NCBI GenBank assembly: GCA_964641455.1
Contig: CAZXLH010000013.1
Coordinates: forward strand, 1-50,801
Reading direction: 5' to 3'
DNA: 50,801 bases
From: DTU015 sp964641455
GTDB lineage: Bacteria > Bacillota > Sulfobacillia > Fermentithermobacillales > Fermentithermobacillaceae
The notes under the pieces are model-generated. The model was not told the DNA's origin. It made no database searches and saw only the letters and a program-made list of their open reading frames with translations. Within the stretch, counting starts at the first letter, position 1, and each line of letters begins with the position of its first letter. Shown here one piece after another: positions 25,429 to 34,419 of the stretch. Both the position numbers and the translations under genes were made by a program.

Positions 25429-27634
25429 CTACTCCGTTTTTGCTGTTGGACTTTTCTAATTCATCTTTGCTTTTTGGTTTTGGATACTCAATCCTTGTAT
25501 GAAACAAACCGGCCAAAACCTGTACAAACGTTTCTGCTATTGTATCCAGTTCCCTTAAGGTTAGATCAGATCTGTCGAGCTGATGATCAAACAACCTTTC
25601 GTGGATAATCTTTCTAACAACAGATTCAATACGCGCAGGAGTGGGTTTTGAAATTGACCTGGTAGCTGCCTCAATGCTGTCGGCGAGCATTACGATGGCA
25701 GTCTCTTTGCTGCCGGGCCTGGGCCCTTCATACCTAAAGGACCATTCTTCAGGAGGCCTATCGTCTCTTGCAGCAGCATTCTCGCTTGCCTTTACGTAAA
25801 AATACGAAGCCAAAGTGGTTCCGTGATGTTCTCTGATAAAATTCTGAATTACCTCAGGCACTTCGTGTTCCTGAGCCAACTCAACCCCGTCTTTTACGTG
25901 AGACATAATAACCGTTGACGAAAGAGAAGGGCTCATCTTTTCATGAGGGTTCCCCATATCGAAAACCTGGTTTTCTGCAAACAGATACGGCCTTTTTATC
26001 TTGCCAATGTCATGGTAATAAGCACCTACTCTTGTAAGAAGGCTGTCAGCTCCTATTGCCCACGCAGCAGCCTCTGCAAGGTTGCCCACCATGATACTGT
26101 GGTGATAAGTGCCGGGGGCTTCAAGAAGCAGCCTGTGAAGGAGCGGATGCTCAGGATTGGACAGTTCAATCAACTTGATTGGGGTGATTATCCCAAATAC
26201 ACTTTCAAACATTGGAAGCGAACCCACTGCCAAAACAGCTGAAAGCGGCCCGTTGGCCAATACGAATAATACTTCCCGCCACAACGAAACATCATCCATT
26301 GCCATGGCGCCGGTTAGCCCCAAACATGTGTAAGTAGCTCCCGATACAGCCATAACTACAAGGCTTGCCTGGAAAAGCTGAGCCCTGTTCCAAACTTTTC
26401 TAACGGCAAGTGACGACGCAATTCCTGACGTAAGCGCCACAGCTACATATTTGACCTGAAAACCTGTCATTACCCCTACGGCAAGCGCAAGGCTTGAACC
26501 CAGGAAAGCGCCGAACCTTCTGTCTATCAAAGTGGCTGATAACATAACGCCGAAGGATACAGGCGCAAGAAAGCCGGATACCCCTGCCAAAGCCTTAAGC
26601 GCAATCATGCTAAGCATTATTACGGAAGCCAAAAGTGCAGTGTTGCCATGGTTGAGCATATGGCCATAGTAGAGGGCAGTGTAAACGCCGGTAAAACCGC
26701 AAAAAAGCAGCGCCATGAGAAAAGCCCCTGAGATTTGTGAAAACCTCACCCGGGCTCCCATTATGCCAAGCTTTTGCAGCAGTACTATTTGATTTTCAGT
26801 TACAATATCGCCTTTTCTGACAATATACTCATCGCGCCTGATTTTCACAGGCTCTACCGAAGCAATTGCCTGCTTTATTTTCTTGTCAGTTTCTTCTTTG
26901 TTCAAAGTAAGGTTGGCTTCCAAATTCTTCTCAACGAAACCCGCCAGCACTCTGGCAACTTGGTCCGGAATAGATTTGTCGATAACAATCTTTGCACTGG
27001 CTTCTTCTTTGCCATTTTCAAGGTTTTCGGACTTAAGCCCTCTTAGCAGTATCTCTTCAACTACTTCCCCTGCCCGGTTTATGCACCGGCCCACTATTTC
27101 AGGAGAAGTTGCAACCACTCCGATGATATCGGTATCAGAGACGCTGTCATCTACATAGGGCCTTAGTTCATTGACTATATCTTGGGTGGAAAGGTCCTCC
27201 TCTGTGGAAGCCAGTTCTTTTATCTTCTGCGCAAATTCCTCAAAACGCCCTTCAATTTCATCTAATACCCTGGGATTGCTGTCATAAACTTCTGATACCG
27301 CGGCAACGCTTTCTGCCCTGAGCTTTTCAGTAGCTGCTTCATCAATCACTTCTTTGGTAGCCTTAACGTCAATGGTAGAAACTTCACCGGCCCTGAGTTC
27401 CACCTGAGGCGGAACCAAAGAAATAAGGAATATTGCAAAAACAACCACGAAGGTAATAGCAGCCCATACTAACACGTGGCTGTATGGTTTCAATTTTGCA
27501 ACTAACCCTTTGAGATCTTTTTCATTGCCCCCATTTTTGCCGGTTCCCATGCGGCCAGGGGAAATTCTGTTTTTATTCTTATTCTTCGCCTTAGTTTTCG
27601 TCTTTCCGTCTTTCTCCGCTTGTTTTCGGAACAC
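25409..27634 (-). CDS. pgpH: 7TM-HD family cyclic-di-AMP phosphodiesterase PgpH
   Basis: This family degrades the second messenger c-di-AMP. It has a basic N terminus, one membrane helix (VLVWAAITFVVVFAIFLISL), an extracytoplasmic domain of about 230 residues, a seven-helix membrane domain, and a C-terminal HD domain with YHHSIMVGNLAEAAAWAIG, GAYYHDIGKIKRPYLFAENQ and FIREHHGTTLA. The open frame reaches 27664. I prefer GTG 27634 because AGAGGAG lies seven bases upstream; this still overlaps phoH by 44 bases. The lysine-rich start (KTKTKAKNKNKNR) is unusual. Confidence 0.93.
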   Translation of the reverse strand: MFRKQAEKDGKTKTKAKNKNKNRISPGRMGTGKNGGNEKDLKGLVAKLKPYSHVLVWAAITFVVVFAIFLISLVPPQVELRAGEVSTIDVKATKEVIDEAATEKLRAESVAAVSEVYDSNPRVLDEIEGRFEEFAQKIKELASTEEDLSTQDIVNELRPYVDDSVSDTDIIGVVATSPEIVGRCINRAGEVVEEILLRGLKSENLENGKEEASAKIVIDKSIPDQVARVLAGFVEKNLEANLTLNKEETDKKIKQAIASVEPVKIRRDEYIVRKGDIVTENQIVLLQKLGIMGARVRFSQISGAFLMALLFCGFTGVYTALYYGHMLNHGNTALLASVIMLSMIALKALAGVSGFLAPVSFGVMLSATLIDRRFGAFLGSSLALAVGVMTGFQVKYVAVALTSGIASSLAVRKVWNRAQLFQASLVVMAVSGATYTCLGLTGAMAMDDVSLWREVLFVLANGPLSAVLAVGSLPMFESVFGIITPIKLIELSNPEHPLLHRLLLEAPGTYHHSIMVGNLAEAAAWAIGADSLLTRVGAYYHDIGKIKRPYLFAENQVFDMGNPHEKMSPSLSSTVIMSHVKDGVELAQEHEVPEVIQNFIREHHGTTLASYFYVKASENAAARDDRPPEEWSFRYEGPRPGSKETAIVMLADSIEAATRSISKPTPARIESVVRKIIHERLFDHQLDRSDLTLRELDTIAETFVQVLAGLFHTRIEYPKPKSKDELEKSNSKNGVDESHAN

Positions 27635-28607
27635 TGGACTTCTCCTCTTTCCAAGCTTCCTCATTGAAGCTTTCGTAGGCCCTTATTATCCTTGAAACAA
27701 GTTCATGACGGACGACATCTCTATCGGTAAGATAGACCATTTGTATTCCCGGGATATCTTTCAATACCACCCTTACCTGGTCGAGGCCGGAATACACTCC
27801 TTTAGGCAAATCAATTTGCGTAATATCGCCGTTAACTACAGCCTTTGAGTTAAGCCCTAACCTGGTAAGAAACATTTTCATCTGTTCAGGCGTAGTGTTC
27901 TGAGCCTCATCCAAAATAACAAATGCCGATTCCAAGGTACGTCCTCTCATGTAAGCCAGGGGCGCAACTTCAATAAGGCTACGTTGCATGTGCCGCTCAA
28001 AAGTGTCAATGCCTAATATGTCAAAACACGCATCGTAAATTGGCCTTAGGTACGGGTTGACTTTTTCTTGTATATCCCCAGGCAAAAAGCCAAGTTTCTC
28101 CCCTGCTTCCACTGCAGGCCTGGTAAGAATAATCCTGTCAACCTCACGCCGTTTAAAAGCAGCCAAGGCCATAGCCACGGCAAGATATGTCTTACCGGTG
28201 CCTGCAGGCCCTATACCAAATACCAAGGGATTGTTTCTGATTGCATCAACATACTCTTTTTGCCCCGGGGTCCTGGGCCCTATAGTTTTACCCCGGGCAG
28301 TAACCACTACAACGTCGTTGTAATCTTTCAAAGCATTTCCTTCCCGTACAGACCGAACTGCATAACGCACATCCTGGGCAGTTACCTTACGGCCTGTCCT
28401 CACTCTTTTGACAAGATGCTCCAGGACTTTTTGGGCACTATCAAGTTTCTCATTGGCGCCCGATACCATGATGCTGTTTCCACGTGCCACAAATTTGACA
28501 TCGAGGGCATCTTCCAAAAGGGCAAGGTTTTCATCATATGAGCCAAATAGGTCAAATGCTTCAGAGTTACTGGATAATTCGAAAACCACCCTGTTTTGAG
28601 ATGGCAA
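27591..28607 (-). CDS. phoH: PhoH family ATPase
   Basis: PhoH-like proteins are P-loop ATPases linked to RNA metabolism and phosphate stress. They are usually found beside ybeY. The 338-residue protein has an N-terminal KH-like segment (about 20-85), Walker A GPAGTGKTYLAVAMAL, Walker B FVILDEAQNTTPEQMK, and the MFLTRLGLNSKAVVNGDITQ sensor region. It starts at TTG 28607, six bases after the yqfD stop; the Shine-Dalgarno GGAGG lies rather far upstream within the end of yqfD. Confidence 0.95.
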   Translation of the reverse strand: MPSQNRVVFELSSNSEAFDLFGSYDENLALLEDALDVKFVARGNSIMVSGANEKLDSAQKVLEHLVKRVRTGRKVTAQDVRYAVRSVREGNALKDYNDVVVVTARGKTIGPRTPGQKEYVDAIRNNPLVFGIGPAGTGKTYLAVAMALAAFKRREVDRIILTRPAVEAGEKLGFLPGDIQEKVNPYLRPIYDACFDILGIDTFERHMQRSLIEVAPLAYMRGRTLESAFVILDEAQNTTPEQMKMFLTRLGLNSKAVVNGDITQIDLPKGVYSGLDQVRVVLKDIPGIQMVYLTDRDVVRHELVSRIIRAYESFNEEAWKEEKSSVPKTSGERRKDEN

Positions 28608-28613
28608 CTTTAA

Positions 28614-29795
28614 CTACCGACCTCCATTTTCGTGGCTCGGCCAGGGTACCAGTTCACCTATTTCTTCAATGGTGCTGGCTACAACCCTGACTAGCACAGA
28701 TTCTAAATCCCCAGCCGCCTCATAGCTAAAGTCTATCAGTTTCGCAGAAGAAGGCAACTGGCTTTCGATTGCGCGCTTGCCACGGCTGCGGGCATAGGCA
28801 AGCGCTTCTTCTGTGGAAATCTCTTTCCATTCCCATTCTACCTCAAAAAACACTCTCATGAATATTTCGACCGGAAGGGCAACATCTCCTTTTCCAAACG
28901 CCTTAATTGGATAATCTTCAATTTCATACCATTCAAAAAGGTTACCCAAAGGCAACAATTGGAATTCAGCGCCCTGTATTCTAAGCACTCTCACTTCCTT
29001 TTTCCTTCCTGTCCTAACAGGCTCGAGCCTAATCAGCGGTTCTTCCTTAGTCACTTCATACCATGTTTTTGCAGTAACATTGCCTCTGGCTCCTTGAATC
29101 CCTCCTGACGGAATACCTGCAATAAGCAAGTCGCCTTTCTTAACGGTCTGCCCAGGCTCTACCAGCGGAACGCCTGACAGGACAAGCACCGACTCAACAA
29201 TTCCGTCTTTTCTTGCAACGATATCACCCGGGCCCGGAATCTCGGGCCTCACTTTTTCTACGACTTCTATTACTGCAAGAGTTCCCTGAAACCTCACATA
29301 CACCCACGAGATATCCGGGAACGCAATAGCTATGGCCTGCTGAAGGCTCTCTGTAGAAACGCGGCTCTTTCTGGCCCCTATTGCCAATCCGTTCTCAAAA
29401 GCCACATTGAGAATCTGCTCCTGTGATACCTTGGCGTTGCCTTTGATTGATATAGCCCATATAGAACCGGAGAGCCAAAACAAGGCCGAAAATATGATTA
29501 GGCCGGTCAATATGAAAACAGGCCTTTTTTTGATTTTGCCTATGAGAAACGGAATTCCTACACGTTTGACAACCCTTGGAACGCACCTGGATTTTCTTGC
29601 CAGGGGCCTAATTTGCTTGTAGCAGGCAAGAGTCGTAGAGAAGTAGATCTGCTCTTCTATGTAGGAAAGATCCCAAATTGGGAAGCCGGAAGCAATGCAC
29701 AGATTAACCAGGCGCTCTGGATTTTTGCCCCTTACCCGTACACGCACGTATCCCAAGATATATCCGATAAGCCGTCGAAGAGTCAAACTTGCCAT
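28614..29795 (-). CDS. yqfD: Sporulation protein YqfD
   Basis: YqfD is a membrane protein made during sporulation in Firmicutes and needed for normal spore formation in Bacillus. The 393-residue protein has a cytosolic N-terminal part, one transmembrane helix (RPVFILTGLIIFSALFWLSG, about 90-110), then a POTRA-like extracytoplasmic domain (INVAFENGLAIG-type repeat units) and a hammerhead-like segment (VLSGVPLVEPGQTVKKGDLL). The ATG at 29795 follows CGGAGGA closely. Its start region is duplicated 71 bases upstream. Paired with yqfC. Confidence 0.92.
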   Translation of the reverse strand: MASLTLRRLIGYILGYVRVRVRGKNPERLVNLCIASGFPIWDLSYIEEQIYFSTTLACYKQIRPLARKSRCVPRVVKRVGIPFLIGKIKKRPVFILTGLIIFSALFWLSGSIWAISIKGNAKVSQEQILNVAFENGLAIGARKSRVSTESLQQAIAIAFPDISWVYVRFQGTLAVIEVVEKVRPEIPGPGDIVARKDGIVESVLVLSGVPLVEPGQTVKKGDLLIAGIPSGGIQGARGNVTAKTWYEVTKEEPLIRLEPVRTGRKKEVRVLRIQGAEFQLLPLGNLFEWYEIEDYPIKAFGKGDVALPVEIFMRVFFEVEWEWKEISTEEALAYARSRGKRAIESQLPSSAKLIDFSYEAAGDLESVLVRVVASTIEEIGELVPWPSHENGGR

Positions 29796-29889
29796 TCCTC
29801 CGATTATAGGTTACAGGCAGGCCTCGCAGCCCTGCACCCTGCGCAGATCCGCGCCGAACTTGCCATTTATGCGATTATAGGTTGCAGGC
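29786..29889 (-). repeat. 33-bp direct repeat duplicating the yqfD start region
   Basis: 29786-29818 and 29857-29889 match at about 29 of 33 positions. On the minus strand both contain CCTATAATCG followed by ATGGCAAGTT. The downstream copy supplies the real Shine-Dalgarno and ATG of yqfD. The upstream copy has an ATG at 29866 opening a 20-codon cysteine-containing frame that ends at 29804. The upstream copy lacks the GGAGG, so it is probably not translated well. Each copy carries TATAAT. Confidence 0.7.
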
Positions 29890-29906
29890 GTGGCCGGCCC
29901 TTTAGA

Positions 29907-30176
29907 TCACGTATTCATTTCCACGTACTTGATAATACCCCTCACTGCCATTTCTTCCTTGCCCACTTCTTCAATTTCCAGGTTGTCGCCTGATATGGTT
30001 ATTTGGCCCTGGCCTACTCCCACAACTATTTGTTCAGGCGAATATTGAATAAGCCCTCGGTGGTTTGATATGAGCACTCCCAGGTCACCTACAACAACCA
30101 CTCTGGGAAGGTCGAGGCTAATGTCCATAGGCAGCTCAAGAATTTCTGAAAGTTCCATTTTGAATTTCCTGCGCAT
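29907..30176 (-). CDS. yqfC: Sporulation protein YqfC
   Basis: YqfC is a small conserved sporulation protein encoded next to yqfD. The 89-residue product shows the typical LPMDISLDLPRVVVVGDLGV and IENHRGLIQYSPEQI-like segments with a beta-rich pattern ending in VRGIIKYVEM. The ATG at 30176 follows AGAGGAG. A near-consensus sigma-E -10 lies about 65 bases upstream. First gene of the long yqfC-to-ppdK run. Confidence 0.9.
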   Translation of the reverse strand: MRRKFKMELSEILELPMDISLDLPRVVVVGDLGVLISNHRGLIQYSPEQIVVGVGQGQITISGDNLEIEEVGKEEMAVRGIIKYVEMNT

Positions 30177-30239
30177 GCAAACTCTCCTCTGTGGTAATTC
30201 TTACCATGTGCGGTGGTTTTCGATCTTACGCTTCTAAAC

Positions 30240-30269
30240 AGTGTATGAGCAATTTAGCCTGCACTTTAC
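30240..30269 (-). promoter_or_regulatory. Candidate sigma-E promoter of yqfC-yqfD
   Basis: CATACACT (30247-30240, minus strand) matches the sporulation sigma-E -10 consensus CATACAnT. GTAAAGT (30269-30263), 15 bases upstream, is a partial -35. This fits the mother-cell expression known for yqfCD in Bacillus. Readthrough or other promoters must supply the housekeeping genes downstream. Confidence 0.5.
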
Positions 30270-30313
30270 AGGCCGGAGGAAGTTTTCGAAAGGCTATGGA
30301 TACATCACCAATC

Positions 30314-30338
30314 AAAAAAGCCCGGAAACCGGGCTTTT
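30314..30338 (-). terminator. Intrinsic terminator of rpsU
   Basis: A perfect ten-base stem, AAAAGCCCGG with CCGGGCTTTT, and a three-base loop lies 66 bases after the rpsU stop, and its 3' arm runs into TTTTTT on the minus strand. This is a textbook terminator separating rpsU from yqfC. Confidence 0.9.
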
Positions 30339-30403
30339 CATGGCCTTGCAAACTGTATTACTGCAAATACCTACGTTACCTATTCCTAATTATATTGCTT
30401 TTA

Positions 30404-30592
30404 CTAACGACGACGGCGACGCTTATTGCGCGCCCGTGCAGCCTCAGATTTTTTCTTACGCTTTACGCTTGGGCTTTCATAATGCTCATGCTTACGATAA
30501 TCACGGAGGATGCCTGATCGCTGGCACTCACGCTTAAAGCGGCGCAGGGCCTTATCAAACGGCTCATTTTTACCAACTTTAATTTCCGGCAA
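30404..30592 (-). CDS. rpsU: 30S ribosomal protein S21
   Basis: Small ribosomal subunit protein near the anti-Shine-Dalgarno region. The 62-residue basic product begins MPEIKVGKNEPFDKALRRFK and contains CQRSGILRDYRKHEHYESPS and an Arg-rich tail, all typical. It starts at TTG 30592 after a strong GGAGGG. It has its own promoter, palindromic leader and terminator, so it is a monocistronic unit. Confidence 0.97.
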   Translation of the reverse strand: MPEIKVGKNEPFDKALRRFKRECQRSGILRDYRKHEHYESPSVKRKKKSEAARARNKRRRRR

Positions 30593-30640
30593 ACCTGATT
30601 CCCTCCCTCCGCCGCAAGCTTTTCCCTACCTACTGCTCGT

Positions 30641-30661
30641 AACTCAAGTAGTACTTGAGTT
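30641..30661. promoter_or_regulatory. 21-bp palindrome in the rpsU leader
   Basis: AACTCAAGTA and TACTTGAGTT flank one central base, a perfect inverted repeat just downstream of the rpsU -10. Its position fits a repressor operator or a leader hairpin; there is no U-run after it on the minus strand. The binding partner is unknown. Confidence 0.6.
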
Positions 30662-30671
30662 AACACTAAGA

Positions 30672-30701
30672 ATTGTACAATACTTATCCCGTAACGGTCA
30701 A
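30672..30701 (-). promoter_or_regulatory. Sigma-A promoter of rpsU
   Basis: TTGACC (30701-30696) and TACAAT (30677-30672) are separated by 18 bases on the minus strand. The transcription start would fall at the edge of the 21-bp palindrome. Confidence 0.7.
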
Positions 30702-30819
30702 CTTAAGGGAGGATAGATAGCCGTGTAAAAGCACGCTCAAAAAGGTGGCTTTCCAAAATCCACGCCGCCAAAGGCCCCTTGGTTTATTTAATTGACCGGT
30801 AAGCCGGCACACAATCACA

Positions 30820-32058
30820 CTATGGTTCAATAATCCGGCAAACATACCTTTTGCCGGCCTTCTGGCGTTCTAGTGCCAGGCCAACCAGGGTTTTGACCAG
30901 TTCTAAGTAACACATCCCTGATGCTTCCCATAGTTTTGGGTACATGCTTACGTCTGTAAAACCGGGCATAGTGTTGAGTTCGTTTACATATACCTCACCG
31001 GTGTCCGGGTTTACAAAAAAGTCGACCCTTGCAAGCCCGCTACATCCTGTCGCTCTAAAGGCCTCAACAGCCAGTTTTCTTACTTTTTCGGTAAGCCTGT
31101 CATCGAGAGGGGCAGGGATAATCAGCTTGGTTCCCTTATCCATATACTTGGCTTCGTAATCGTAAAACTCTCTGGAAGGAAGGATTTGCCCTGGAATGGA
31201 TGCTCTTGGTTCCTGGTTGCCGAGCACGCTGCATTCAATCTCAAGTAAGCCTTCCTGGGAAGGCTCAATCAGCACCTTAAGATCATAAAGAAATGCGTTA
31301 GCTATAGCCCTGGGAAGGCCTGCGCTGTCTTTGACTTTGTAAACTCCCAGGCTGGAGCCGGATGCTGAAGGCTTCACAAACACAGGGTATTTTATTTGGG
31401 AAATAATATCTTGGAGCACCTTGCCCCTTTGCTTTTCCCACATCCATCGTTCTATTGTAAGCGACGGCACACATGGGACACCGTGTTTGGCAAGAACCAT
31501 TTTGGTTGTATCTTTGTCCATACACACTGCTGATGCAAGAGTCCCCGGGCCTACATATGGGATACCTGCCAAATCCAATAACCCCTGTATAGTTCCATCT
31601 TCACCGAACAGGCCATGAAGCACGGGAAATACCACATCTACATCTATACGTCTTCCATTGTGCGAACCGGTTGCCCGCTGCGCTGGCTTGCTGTCGCATT
31701 GACGAGCCGCCTGCCCCGGCCGATCCGGTTTGCGCCCATGGGTTTTGCAGGCACTATCATCCAACTCCGCGCATTCTGCCCTGCACGTACACATGTGAGC
31801 TCCGTTCACCCAGATTCCCGGCCTCAAAGGGTCAGGAAGAATATAGCAAGAAGGCCCCAAGTCCCGGGTTACTTCACAATAACCCTGCTCAAAAAAAGTT
31901 TGAGGCTGGGGCACAAACACCCAATGGCCTTCCCTGGTTATGCCTACCTGTACAACGTCAAACCCACTTTCCAAAAGCGCTTTAAAAACTGAGCGTGCTG
32001 ACATCACCGAAATTTCATGTTCTCCTGATCTTCCTCCGCATAAAAGCGCTACCCGCAT
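30820..32058 (-). CDS. ddl: D-alanine--D-alanine ligase with atypical insert
   Basis: Makes the D-Ala-D-Ala dipeptide of peptidoglycan. The protein has the GGRSGEHEISVMSA start, HGLFGEDGTIQGLLDLAGIPYVG, the ATP-grasp lysines (KYPVFVKPSASGSSLGV) and the C-terminal EVYVNELNTMPGFTDVSMYP. About residues 87-135 form a Cys- and basic-rich insert (CTCRAECAELDDSACKTHGR) not usual in the family; length is 412 residues against about 310-360. The ATG at 32058 is chosen because GTGGGGG lies before it and homology begins at MRVALLCGG; the frame extends upstream to 32109 without homology. It follows mtaB. Confidence 0.93.
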   Translation of the reverse strand: MRVALLCGGRSGEHEISVMSARSVFKALLESGFDVVQVGITREGHWVFVPQPQTFFEQGYCEVTRDLGPSCYILPDPLRPGIWVNGAHMCTCRAECAELDDSACKTHGRKPDRPGQAARQCDSKPAQRATGSHNGRRIDVDVVFPVLHGLFGEDGTIQGLLDLAGIPYVGPGTLASAVCMDKDTTKMVLAKHGVPCVPSLTIERWMWEKQRGKVLQDIISQIKYPVFVKPSASGSSLGVYKVKDSAGLPRAIANAFLYDLKVLIEPSQEGLLEIECSVLGNQEPRASIPGQILPSREFYDYEAKYMDKGTKLIIPAPLDDRLTEKVRKLAVEAFRATGCSGLARVDFFVNPDTGEVYVNELNTMPGFTDVSMYPKLWEASGMCYLELVKTLVGLALERQKAGKRYVCRIIEP

Positions 32059-32101
32059 TATAAAGACCCCCACTCCCAGCAAAATGTCGCCCCGTTTATT
32101 G

Positions 32102-33397
32102 CTATACAATGTCGCACAAAAGGCCTTGAGCTAAAGATTTGCGGCCTCGAACTTCAATAATATCTCCTTTGAGTGTATCAGGACCCTGGAACCATGTTCG
32201 AACGTAATTTCTGGTTACTCCCTGCAAAAGCCCGTCCCGGGCCCTGTCATCTTCAACTAATACTTCAACTTCCCTGCCTATAAGTTTACGATGAAAATCC
32301 AAAGATAGTTCCTGCCCTAAAGCAATAACGGCTTGGCTGCGCTTTGTCTTTAGATTTCCCGGTACTTTTCCCGGAAATTTGTAAGCAGGAGTGCCGAGCC
32401 TTGCTGAGTACTTAAATACATGGAGCCGTGAAAACCTTACACGCTTGATCACTTCCAGGGTATCCTCAAAATCCTCTTGTGTTTCCCCTGGAAACCCAAC
32501 TATGATGTCGGCGCTTAACCCAATATCAGGAGCTACTTTTCTCACTTCGGCAACTATGTTGAGAAACGTATCCACATCGTATTGCCGCCCCATCATTTTA
32601 AGAATCCTGTCGCTGCCGCTTTGCAAAGGTAAATGTAGATGTTGACACACCTGTGGATATCGAAGGCAGTGGATTAATTCAGGGGTTACATCGTGAGGCT
32701 CAAGTGAACTAATCCTAAGCCTTACGAGCCCTTCAATCTCAGCCAAGCGCCTTATAACCATGGGAAGATCAACATCGTTCCCAGGCAGATCTTGCCCGTA
32801 CAGGCCTATATGAGTGCCGGTAAGGATGATTTCTTTGTAGCCTTGTTCCACCAAATGACGGGCTTCCGAGAGGATAGATTCAAGGGGCCTTGACCTTGAC
32901 GGCCCTCTTGCATAAGGCACTATGCAATAGGTGCAGTAATCATTGCAACCTTCTTGGATTTTCAAAAACACCCTGGTAAGGCTAGGCTCCCTCACCGGAG
33001 TTTCCTCAAAAGCCAAGTCTTTATGATAAGATTTTACGTCAACCACTACCTCACCTGCCCGAAGCGCCTTTTCTGCAATTTCTACCAGCGACTGCCTGTC
33101 AGGAACTCCGGTAACTGCCACTACGCCCGGAATATCCTCAACCTCGTCTTTGGCCACCTGAGAATAACATCCGGTAACCAGAACCCTGGCTCCTGACCTG
33201 GCGGCACGCCTGATAGCCTGCCTGCATTTGGCCGCACTTCGTGATGTGACTGCACAAGTGTTGACTACCACCAAATCTGAAGCCCCTGATTCTTGCACCC
33301 GGTAGCCTGCATCATCGAAAACCTGTTTCAGAAAATCAGTATCGTACTGATTAAGTTTACATCCAAAAGTCTTAAAACTAACTGTCTTTTTCGTCAA
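32102..33397 (-). CDS. mtaB: tRNA N6-threonylcarbamoyladenosine 2-methylthiotransferase
   Basis: A radical SAM enzyme that methylthiolates t6A37 in tRNAs reading ANN codons. The 431-residue protein has the N-terminal MTTase domain with the three auxiliary cluster cysteines (TFGCKLNQYD, NTCAVTS, VTGCYSQ), the radical SAM CNDYCTYC motif, LPLQSGSDRILKMMGRQYD, IVGFPGET, and a C-terminal TRAM domain (REVEVLVEDDRA). The MtaB subgroup is inferred from the KLNQYD start and the gene neighbourhood. Confidence 0.93.
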   Translation of the reverse strand: MTKKTVSFKTFGCKLNQYDTDFLKQVFDDAGYRVQESGASDLVVVNTCAVTSRSAAKCRQAIRRAARSGARVLVTGCYSQVAKDEVEDIPGVVAVTGVPDRQSLVEIAEKALRAGEVVVDVKSYHKDLAFEETPVREPSLTRVFLKIQEGCNDYCTYCIVPYARGPSRSRPLESILSEARHLVEQGYKEIILTGTHIGLYGQDLPGNDVDLPMVIRRLAEIEGLVRLRISSLEPHDVTPELIHCLRYPQVCQHLHLPLQSGSDRILKMMGRQYDVDTFLNIVAEVRKVAPDIGLSADIIVGFPGETQEDFEDTLEVIKRVRFSRLHVFKYSARLGTPAYKFPGKVPGNLKTKRSQAVIALGQELSLDFHRKLIGREVEVLVEDDRARDGLLQGVTRNYVRTWFQGPDTLKGDIIEVRGRKSLAQGLLCDIV

Positions 33398-33569
33398 TCA
33401 ATTATTCCTCCACACCTTAAATGTACCCTAAACCAAGGCTACAAAAAGGCCATAAAAATGTTCTGTCTCAATACGATCTTTTGAGGCCTATGAAAACCCC
33501 GGGAACAATCCGGTTCAAACAAAATTCAAGTAAGGCCTGGCCATGTTCACACTGAAATCTTATGGCACC

Positions 33570-33591
33570 GGCCGAAAAACCAAATTCGGCC
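33570..33591 (-). terminator. Hairpin between deacetylase and mtaB
   Basis: GGCCGAA and TTCGGCC form a seven-base stem with an eight-base loop, about 52 bases after the deacetylase stop. No clear U-run follows on the minus strand, so termination is likely only partial. The surrounding 245-base gap shows no gene. Confidence 0.35.
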
Positions 33592-33642
33592 TTTGCTTCA
33601 CATTATACAGTTTGGGGCATCAGGTTGGAAAATTAACTTTAC

Positions 33643-34347
33643 TCAATTTAGGAGTTCTGAAACAATGACAATGTTTAAGTTCTTTTGTTTGAGCCCTGAA
33701 AGTATCTCCGGCAAAGCCTCAACTGTGGGTTCCGTAGGATGGAGCAATATTAACGCACCTGGCTTGGCACCTGCCAGTGCCCGCTTCCAAATAACTTCAG
33801 GCGCAGGTAACCGCCAATCGACAGTGTCAACACTCCATAAGATAGTTTGATAACCTATCTCCAATGCATATTCCACAGTAGAATCGGACCATTCACCATA
33901 TGGCGGAGCAAAAAGTTTGGCAGGAGAAACACCTGTAGCCTGAAGTATCATAGACTCGCCTTGCTTTATTACGTCCTGGAGCTTTTCTTTAGACAGATGC
34001 TCTACATGAACATGAGAGCCGCCATGGTTGCCAACTTCATGTCCATCGGAAATAACCTGGGCCAGCAGCTCACTGTTTTGTTCAGCCCAAGTACCTGTTG
34101 GAAAAAACGTAGCTTTGACATCTTCTTGTTTGAGTATTTCAAGTAATTCGGGAATATACTCTTCTCCCCAATCGACGTTAAACATTAGGCTCACGCTTGC
34201 TTTATCGGTGCTGCCTCTGAAAATCGGCGCCATCACGGCAACCAGCCTGTCGCCTTGATACATACTTACAAGGTCAAAACTGAAACTTACCCATAAGATA
34301 ACCGCCAGTAGCATACCTATGAGACATTCTTTTCTAAAGACCAGCAT
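33643..34347 (-). CDS. Polysaccharide deacetylase (PdaB/NodB type), membrane-anchored
   Basis: A 234-residue exported carbohydrate esterase-4 protein with an N-terminal signal anchor (LIGMLLAVILWVSFSFDLV). The NodB domain shows MFNVDWG (catalytic and metal Asp), HEVGNHGGSH (metal histidines), APPYGEWS, LWSVDTVDW and ILLHP. In sporeformers this arrangement resembles PdaB, a spore peptidoglycan-associated deacetylase; the exact substrate is inferred only. The ATG at 34347 follows GAGG. The upstream gap contains short hairpin repeats. Confidence 0.85.
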   Translation of the reverse strand: MLVFRKECLIGMLLAVILWVSFSFDLVSMYQGDRLVAVMAPIFRGSTDKASVSLMFNVDWGEEYIPELLEILKQEDVKATFFPTGTWAEQNSELLAQVISDGHEVGNHGGSHVHVEHLSKEKLQDVIKQGESMILQATGVSPAKLFAPPYGEWSDSTVEYALEIGYQTILWSVDTVDWRLPAPEVIWKRALAGAKPGALILLHPTEPTVEALPEILSGLKQKNLNIVIVSELLN

Positions 34348-34419
34348 TACTTACTACCTCTCATGATTGTTTTTCTGAAAGATAGTATGTATGAAGCGGG
34401 CAAAACATGATTGATGTAA

